From positions 23,171,128 to 23,231,127 of the forward strand of contig OZ037767.1 in the NCBI GenBank assembly GCA_964035545.1: DNA of 60,000 nucleotides, in the 5' to 3' direction. This document shows, in pieces, positions 52,501 to 60,000 of this stretch; position 1 is the stretch's first letter; each line of letters starts with the position of its first letter. Position numbers and translations under genes: made by a program. The notes beneath the pieces are model-generated. The model did no database searches. It saw nothing but the letters and a program-made list of their open reading frames with translations, and had not been told where the DNA came from. Source of the stretch: Bugula neritina. Taxonomy: Eukaryota; Bryozoa; Gymnolaemata; Cheilostomatida; Bugulidae.

Positions 52501-53443
52501 TACTATGATTTATTATTTTACTTCCGTAAGTAAGTGACATTTAAGTTTTCTATGATTAGGGAAGTTGTAAAATAATTCCCATTGAATCTCAAAAACTCTA
52601 TTTTATTAGTTGAAAGTTCAACTGAAATATGTTTCATTGACATGAACAGTAGATAGCATAAAATGACTTTTATCAAAGATGTGTCAGAAAACTCTTTGAT
52701 TGGCAAGGTTCCTACTTAGTTGGGCAAAGCGAGGATTCTGATTCATTGGCTAGTCTTGATAGTCTATTTTTGAATACTTTTCTACTAAATAATCTATTTC
52801 AGGCTCGCAACCTCACCATTTCCTTATGATGTCATGTAAATGCAATGTGTTAACAAACTTGTTTGGTAAAGGGCAATGGGTGAACATCTGATATGTCAAT
52901 ATATTATTGTGTGAACAAGACACTGGTGTATTAATTATATTTCTTTTTAGTTTTTGTTTAACAAGGAACTTGCATCTTTTAAATTTTGACCTCTGGTTGT
53001 ACGCTTCTATATTTAATTTATGGTCTGGTTTTTTTATTTGTAATTTCATTTTGAACTTTGATAATTGCATAATCTACAAAAAACTTTGTAAATTTACTAT
53101 TGTGAAAAATAGGATATTGGAGTTCAGTTTTTTATTACTCCTCTCTTGAGCACAGTGGTCAAGTGATCAACTGCTTTTGATAATAGGTTGTAAATATTTT
53201 TGGCACATTTATTGCTAAATTTTCACAATGTGCAGCACTATAGGGAAAGAATTTTTTTTTTTGTGTAATCTGTTTACCCACTTTTCATTTATAGATATGG
53301 TGCTGGTTTACCATGATAGCCAAACTTGATCTTGTATATTTTCAGCACAAAAGATTTACTTTCTCTTTTCTGACGAAGACTTGTTGACTCTGTGGACACT
53401 ATAATATCTTTCATACTATTGGTTACTCTAATGTACAATAAAG
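49518..53443. other. Divergent intergenic region between COQ4 (-) and the SH3 adaptor (+)
   Basis: No coding exon is supported. It should hold both promoters and 5'UTRs. An acceptor-like TTTTAG just ahead of the COQ4 ATG, in transcript sense, suggests an upstream non-coding COQ4 exon. About 50100-52400 is striking AT-rich cryptic-simple DNA made of permuted words (ACTAATACT, AGTATCAGTATGAG, TAAAACTAAAAGTAAAT, ATCATGATCATC) with many small palindromes and no fixed period. Similar DNA lies at about 280-1850. No TATA-type or CpG-rich promoter could be picked out with confidence. Confidence 0.5.
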
Positions 53444-54915
53444 ATGGGTGAGTACCTACACTTGTATGAGCAATAGCTGTTTTCAGTGTTGCTTTGAATT
53501 TTATATGTACAATTGAGATTATCTGCAAACCCATTAAAGTTTACAAAATAAGTTGAGTCAGTTGAGTAAATTTTCCCCAGACAAAGTTCAAGTAGTTTGC
53601 ATATCAGTGTCACTCTCTTTCATGTTGTGGCAGGTTTGTTTGTGTATATCATCATGATGTCTTTCAATGCAGCCAATGAGGTTATGCTATCAATATAATA
53701 TTTAGTGTTATTGATAGATAACTTTATCTGAGAATGTGTTTCCTGTTAGAGTTGGAACCTGCAATACAATCTCACAGATGACTGTTAAGCTACTAAGTTT
53801 GTTATCGCTCATGCACTAAACTGGTACAACATTACTGTTACTGTAACTATAACTACTGCTGTCACTATTACTGTTACTATAACTATAACCATTACTCAGA
53901 GTGATAGGGCCGGCACTGAGGCACCGGAGTACTGTATCTGTGAATGAGAAAGCCATGCTATACATGTGCAATTCAAAATGTCAAATTTTTCAAACGGCAG
54001 AACTCTGTTTCTTCTAACAGTAAATAATCAAATGATATGTTCACTTTTTCTTATTAATCAGAGTGCCTTTTATACATCAAGTTAACTTAATTAAAACTAT
54101 AGCTTTAACAAGATAATGAGGCCCCAAGGAAGTTCTAAGTCAGACAATCAATGTCTTCCTCAGGGTTTAAAGTTTGTCCTGTCCTGATGATGAAAACCTG
54201 CCAATTATCTTTTATTTTAAAATTTGCTCAAGAAATGCTTTGTTGTAATTATTTTGGGTGGGTTTTTTATGAATTTTATGGATAATGGATAATCTAAATA
54301 TCAAACAACTATTCAGTGACATGAAGGATACATTCAAGTGCTTTTATGCTTGTTTCAATAGCTAATGTTTGGATGGACGGACCTGAACAAGAATACATTA
54401 GTCATAACTACTGTAAGCAATAGCTTTTATATATCATTGTACTATAGATAAGATTACACTATCACAATAGTATTCATCACTTTTTATTTACTCGTATGAT
54501 TTAGTTTCTCTTTTAGAAACATATAAACATTTTGAAAATCACAGAAAATAAATGGCTCCAAAGCTGCAGTGTGACTAGTTGGAAAGTTTTCAGTTGATGA
54601 AATAGAACAATCTAATGATGTAGGGAGTCAACTAAACGCTGATGATATTTCCTACTAACTTTTCAGCTGCTGGACAACTAGCTTTAAAAATCATAAATAC
54701 ATTTTTATATTTAATTCTTCAAATCACTTCTCATCATTATTTTCAATGGGAAGACTATTTGTGAACATACTTGACTAGCTATTTAACATACATGTTCGCT
54801 GTGGGATTTTTGTGAGAATACGGATGTCCCTATCACTCTACCCCGGTTACTCTAACTACTATCATTACTACTGCTATAACTACTTCAACTACTACTACTG
54901 CTACTACTACTGCTA

Positions 54916-54995
<80 letters not shown>

Positions 54996-55708
54996 GCTAC
55001 TACTGCTACTACCGCTACCACACAACTACATTGATACCACCGATCCTACTGCTATTACCACCACTCTGTCATTATATGTTAATAAACTTATTTTATGCTG
55101 TTGATTTCTTTTCAACCTGTTAGTCAAAGTGCTAGTGAAGTATGATTATGACGCCACACAAGATGACGAACTAACTATAAAAAATGGAGACATTATATCT
55201 GACGTGAAGAAACAACCAGGAGGATGGTGGGAAGGAGTGTTGAATGGACAGAGAGGGGTCTTCCCTGATAACTTTGTAGAGGTTAGAACTTCCTTGTATC
55301 TGTGGTATCTTCAAAAGTGTGTTGGCTGTTACTGACCAAAACTTAGCCCAAATTCTAACCTAATTGGTTACAGACTCAGTCTGTATTTCTCTATGATTTA
55401 TTGAGTAACTTTCATTGAATAACTATATAATAATCAATATGGCTAGTCTACCTGGATTGTTGCTAGTATGTCTGTAGCATAATTCACATATAACTGAAAT
55501 CTGCAGTTTTCTAACTTGTAATTCAACTGAAATTAAATATTATGAGCCAGCATTAATATATTTCCAGTTAACTTGTATCAAAGATAGTTAAGTGTTAATT
55601 AAATAGTACCTACTAGTAAAAACTTATTAAAATAAATACTTTATGTTGTTATTAAGATTTTTAGTTTTTTTACTTTGTTTTAGCTAGTAGTATTACTATC
55701 TATAAAAT

Positions 55709-55784
<76 letters not shown>

Positions 55785-58700
55785 GTAATGAATAAATGAT
55801 CATAGATTAATGTGTCATGTGCAGAGTCAAGTGTAGAATAGTGCATATATAGTATGTTGGATAATGTATAATGATGTATATTATGTGGACTCGCGTTGTG
55901 CTAGAAGCTATTATTGAAAAACTTATTGATTATTTGTTAGAATATGCCTCCTTAAGTCATGTGTAATGTATATGCTATGTGATAAGTGATCTCTTCGTTC
56001 ACAGTGCTTGTTCAGGTACTTTCATCTCAAGCACTATATAATCATATCTCTGTCCTGAACCTTACACATAATAGCCCAAATCATTGTATATTCAATCTGA
56101 AAAGAAGATCCTATTATTATACTATTAAGTGTGCTTTACTGTCTTATATTCTATAGAATGTATAAAATACTGTATCGCATCTATAAAGTATATAACGCAG
56201 CACTCTGTACTCATGAAATGGGATTATGGCAGGGTATTATGTTCATGTTTACCTTAGCTAACATTAATGGCATTAACTGGAGCATCCTTTATTCTTTTTG
56301 AATATTATGTTTTCTGGATTGCTGCAGCCCTAGTTAGAAGTAGAAATCATAAAAGTGTTTTATTATTTTTAGTAGCAATAGTAGCAGTGGTAGTAATAGT
56401 AGCAGTAGTAGTACTTAGTAGTAGTAGTACTTAGTAGTAGTACTTGTAGTAGTAATGGTACTAGTAGTGGTAGTAGTAGTGGTGGTAGTGGTAGTAGTAG
56501 TGGTGGTAGTGGTAGTAGTAGCATTGGTAGGAGTAACAGTGTCGTAGTGCATACTACCTACTCATACACACACACACACTACTTATTTAATCTCTTATCT
56601 CAATCTGAATGAATACAGTAAACACGCCTTTATCTAATTCCTACATACCTGTATGCTATATACTCTTACAGGACTATACTCCACCGCCTATGGCTGAACC
56701 ACCGAAAGGACCTAAACCAGGTGCTGGTAAAAATGTGTCCGACATAAAAAGTAGAATTGCAGATCAAATAAAGGCGGGACCACCCCCACCAATGAAAGGT
56801 GAGTTGACCTGGGGTGAACACTGTGATCTATATCCCGTCTATTAGGACACGGTTTTTATAGAGTATTCATACCTTTCTCAAAGTGAATCTTGAACAATGG
56901 GAGAATTGCTCTGGTAATATTTCTTTCTGGTCTGGTCGTCTTATACTTCTGGTGACATGTATGTGTTGCCTATTAGAATAGCAATAATACTTTCTCAAGA
57001 TATTTAAACTAGTGGTTTGTCTTCTGAGTTTTGATCTGGTGGTATTCATGCTAGAGGGTTAGAGAATGGGAGAGTGAACGGGCTGTATTTGTTTCACTAT
57101 AACTTGCTTTCTAGCTCTATTGAAGGCCTTGACTCTAAATTTCGCCTTAGAGTTGTGTTTTCAAGGTTTTTGTATGGCAATTGAATTTACAATATAACAG
57201 CTTTGTTTCAAGTGCAGGTAACTTCATGTTCAGGGGACAATATAGATTGGAATTTACAAAAACAACCTGTATTTCAGCACCTACTTCCGCCATGCTAGCC
57301 TTGGTTCATGAACAGACAATGACTAACTGTACACTTGCCCTCACTCTTGGGAAATTTCGCATCTAAATTTGTTGCCTTTTTTACACTGATTCATTTTCTC
57401 TTTTAATACTGCAGTTATCAAAGGTATTGTATGGTGTAAGCTCCCATTTTCCTGCCTCCATTTTACAGACTTTAAGTTTGACTGTTGTAAGATTTTAAAT
57501 GAGAGGAATAGGCGGTGCTTGCGTAATGCTGATATGTGATACTAAATAGTGAGACACCTCCCGCTACTTGTTACCACAACCTGGCTGCCGCAGCAATTGC
57601 TGCAACAGAAATGGATGCCATATGCTGACCCTGTACTAGACTTACTTGCGGTCTACATCCTTGACAACTGACAACAACTGCTTTCAACCTTCTTTTGTTA
57701 CCCCAAATCCCAATTCCTCTGCGACACCTTCTCTAGTAGTGCCCTTTTCAAATATCACTGGGAAATAAACAATCAGCTAAATAAATTATGATAATGTTCA
57801 CTGTTCATGGAGTATTACCATACAAGATAATGCTTGGGTTACTCTGTATAAACCAGGAAGTTGTTCAGTCACCATATTTTGACGGAGTAGTAAGATAAAA
57901 ACAGTTTGCCGAGTCTGTATGTATAATAGAAGTATAATATAATAGAGGGCCTAATCTATTTTGGAGAAAGCATACAGTTGTTTTTATCTAAGGGGTGCAA
58001 TAATAATCACCATTGAGTATTCCATGCTGACAGTAACTCTCTATACAGTTGTGAGCTGCATACAGTAGGATCTGGTTGATTTCCTGGGGTTCTAACAGAA
58101 AATTGCAATCTCAAACTATTTTTACTGATGCAACTAGATCTCAATGCAATTATATCTTGCTGTGTACATAGTTAGTGTAATCATGCCCATATATGGACGG
58201 GATTCATTTTTGGCTGCGAAGTAACATTTTTTTGAATAGGGTATTGAAACATTTGGTTTTTTCCCAGTAGATTCGGCATGTCGACTTGCATTTAATTTTT
58301 GCCGTATTCATCAGCACTTTTGTGCAGGGTTTTTTCACTTAAGTTTTTAATGCACCAGCTGAATGTTAAAAAAGTAATGGCTGCGTATTATGAGTGCCCA
58401 ATGGTTGTGTTTCAGCTGGAGGTGGTAAGCCTAAACAGATGGCAATTGTGTTATTTGAATATAAACCTGAACAGCCTGATGAACTAGAACTAAATGAAGG
58501 AGATGAAGTGGAGATAGTTAGAATGGTAAGGAAGTAAATATGTAGAATAGAAAGTAAATATGTAGAATAGAAAGTAAATATATAGAATAGAAAGTAGATA
58601 TATAGAATAGAAAGTAGAGATGTACAGTAAACGGTAAGCAGATGTATATATAAAATAGTAAGTAGAGATATGTAGAATAAAAAGTAGAAATATATAATAT

Positions 58701-59863
58701 AAGATATATATTACAGCTATATGAAATAGTAAACTGGTATATAGAGAATATGTATGGAATAAAAAGTAGAGATATAAATATATAAAATAGTACGCAGAGA
58801 TCTATAAAATAAAAGTAGCAATATATATAATAGTAATTAGATATATAATATATATGGAATAGGAATTAGATCTATATGGATTAGTAAGCTGATATATAGA
58901 GAATAAAAATTAAAGATGTATTAGACTGACAGGGTATTGATTGGCTGTGCTACTAGATACCACTCAATGTATGCTTGTAGGCTGAGCAGGGCTGGTGGGA
59001 AGGAGTTCTGAGAGGCAGAACTGGTATGTTCCCCAGCAACTTTGTAAAACTTTTAGAAATGCCTGCACCTGTTCCTACAGCCGTGGCGCCCTCTGTTGCT
59101 GCTGGATATGCACCTGGTAAGTTTACTGCTCTCTCTTTGCTAAAATGACTTTGTAGCAACTTATAGCCAGTATGTCTTTAATATTACATTAGCTTTCCTT
59201 ATCAAACTAAAAGTACTATTCTGCCAGTTCAACTTTTTATTGTATGGTTAAATAATTTGATATGTGAGTTTCCATTTTAAATGGAATGCTTTTTAAAATG
59301 TTTTCTCCGCTTACTCGACACAAATGCTTGCCCAAACAACAGTGTGGTGATAATATTCAAATTTGAGCCAAACACTCTCCTTAGTATTGCGCTATCTTGA
59401 TGGCAAATATTGTAGATTGCATCACTTTGTTTACAATAAATATTAGATGCAATGCCAAATATTTCACTGGAATGTAGCTGAAGTTCCTTTATACTCAGCC
59501 AATGTGTTACATGATCAGTTAAAGAAAGCTCTGATATGCATGCCACTTTTTCAGGTCCTCCTAAACATAATGACATGGCGATGAAGACTAACACGGGTGG
59601 CAGGCCCCCTGTTGTTGAGGTATAGACGCTTCATATCCAAATAAGCATTAACTTTTTATCTGTTAATCAGTTATTTAACCTTTTTTTGTAAATACTGTTG
59701 ACTAGCTGCTGTTCTCTTACAGCTATATTTAACCTGGGTATGATATTATCCACACAGTAACCTTTGAGATTAGTTTTACTTGTTACTTTGTTTTAGAAAA
59801 AAGTCCTTCCACCTCCAGCTGTTGAGTCAGCCAACCCACCTCTTCTCCCAAAGCGAAATCGTG
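53444..59863 (+). CDS. SH3KBP1/CD2AP: CIN85/CD2AP-family SH3 adaptor, 5' part (first seven coding exons; continues past the window)
   Basis: Exons: 53444-53447, 55124-55281, 56672-56798, 58416-58525, 58981-59116, 59555-59619, 59797-59863; about 222 codons so far. The first coding exon is only ATGG, then GT at 53448. Splicing gives [19 protein letters not shown], aligning residue for residue with the start of CD2AP and CIN85. SH3-A is at about residues 2-54 ([20 protein letters not shown]). A Pro-rich linker contains [14 protein letters not shown]3-B is at about 103-158 ([29 protein letters not shown]). Pro-rich sequence follows (PPLLPKRNR). The C-terminal SH3-C and coiled coil expected of the family lie beyond the window. 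These cytoplasmic adaptors bind PxxxPR ligands such as Cbl and link receptor endocytosis to actin. The donor after exon 4 is followed directly by a 20-bp repeat. Confidence 0.88.
53448..55123 (+). other. Intron 1 of the SH3 adaptor gene
   Basis: A 1.7-kb intron with GT (GTGAGT) at 53448 and TTAG at 55120-55123. It contains a short CTATTACTGTTACTATAACT-type simple stretch (about 53830-53900) and a long TAC/CTA trinucleotide array close to the acceptor. No other gene is seen. Confidence 0.7.
54850..55020 (+). repeat. (CTA)n trinucleotide array near the exon 2 acceptor of the SH3 adaptor gene
   Basis: About 170 bp of CTA/TAC units with interspersed CTG and CCA variants, ending roughly 100 nt before the acceptor at 55123. 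It yields poly-Tyr and, on the other strand, poly-Val false ORFs. Confidence 0.95.
55711..55779 (+). repeat. (TG)n(TA)n microsatellite
   Basis: A short TG run leads into about 30 uninterrupted TA units. Intronic in the SH3 adaptor gene. Confidence 0.97.
56370..56530 (+). repeat. (GTA)n/(GTG) trinucleotide array
   Basis: About 160 bp of AGTAGT and GGTAGTGGT units with variants, ending some 140 nt before exon 3 (56672). Confidence 0.93.
56799..58415 (+). other. Intron 3 of the SH3 adaptor gene
   Basis: A 1.6-kb intron, GT at 56799 (GTGAGT) to TTTCAG at 58411-58415. The phase of exons 3 and 4 agrees directly (AAA G + CT GGA), so no extra constitutive exon is required. A short ORF at 57181-57366 has no recognisable domain, and I treat the stretch as intronic. 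Confidence 0.6.
58530..58620 (+). repeat. 20-bp tandem repeat starting at the exon 4 donor of the SH3 adaptor gene
   Basis: About 4.5 copies of GAAAGTAAATATGTAGAATA begin 4 nt after the exon 4 end (58525). The first copy merges with the donor (GTAAGGAAGTAAATA). Diverged copies (GTAGAGATATATAAAATA) continue to about 58915, just before exon 5. Confidence 0.9.
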
Positions 59864-60000
59864 GTATAAGAGTTTTATTTATTGTGTTTTCCTATTTTTT
59901 AGAGAAAAGGTTTGCAATAAGCTTCCTGCTTTTGTGCATATAAATTATAACACCCTTATTTAGTAGTAGTTACAAGAACATAATTATATTGTAATTGTTA

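Larger units (their letters stand above)
55282..56671 (+). other. Intron 2 of the SH3 adaptor gene
   Basis: A 1.4-kb intron. It holds a (TA)n array and a (GTA)n-type array, annotated separately, and otherwise AT-rich sequence without recognisable coding content. Confidence 0.7.

Noticed and set aside
54812-55123. Tyr-rich ORF on plus and Val-rich ORF on minus
   Set aside because: Trinucleotide array; no start context, splice support or family similarity.
57181-57366. Extra exon in the SH3 adaptor gene
   Set aside because: Exons 3 and 4 join in phase without it, and its translation shows no SH3 or linker resemblance.

Overview
The window is animal nuclear DNA: AT-rich, intron-dense, with GT-AG introns, many microsatellites and minisatellites, and four typical metazoan gene families. 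Nothing in it is prokaryotic or viral. Kainate-type glutamate receptors and an atypical E2F place it in Metazoa. An invertebrate, perhaps a protostome such as a lophotrochozoan, is my best guess, but the sequence does not fix the phylum.

I assembled five multi-exon genes by following splice sites, reading phase and family similarity. From left to right they are: an atypical E2F of the E2F7/E2F8 type (+, 2537-9986, 14 coding exons, 839 aa); two tandem kainate-like ionotropic glutamate receptor genes (both -, 11572-26889 and 32602-44999, 19 coding exons each, 926 and 903 aa); the mitochondrial ubiquinone-biosynthesis protein COQ4 (-, 46652-49517, 7 exons, 280 aa); and the 5' part of a CIN85/CD2AP-type SH3 adaptor (+, from 53444, running off the right edge). 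Every listed junction keeps the frame. The two receptors share all 18 intron positions and phases, and ten exons have identical lengths, so one arose by tandem duplication of the other.

The E2F gene and the proximal receptor are convergent. The two receptors and COQ4 lie head to tail on the minus strand. COQ4 and the SH3 adaptor are divergent across about 3.9 kb of unusual low-complexity DNA. A CpG-rich stretch at about 715-930 carries two inverted CCAAT boxes 33 bp apart, a TTTGAA element and an exact E2F site, and is the likely E2F promoter. The genes do not form a pathway: they cover cell-cycle repression, excitatory signalling, coenzyme Q synthesis and endocytic or cytoskeletal scaffolding.

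The most unusual feature is structural. At least five of about 61 visible introns begin with a minisatellite seeded on the 5' splice site: two in E2F, one each in the distal receptor, COQ4 and the SH3 adaptor. In three of them the arrayed unit contains a copy of the donor or a CAGGT donor-like motif. One array, about 43 copies of a 30-bp unit, holds an apparently perfect 510-bp higher-order duplication. Other repeats include a long foldback element, a near-perfect 29-bp-arm hairpin, three degraded copies of a tRNA-derived SINE, and a GC-AG intron next to a long CT tract.
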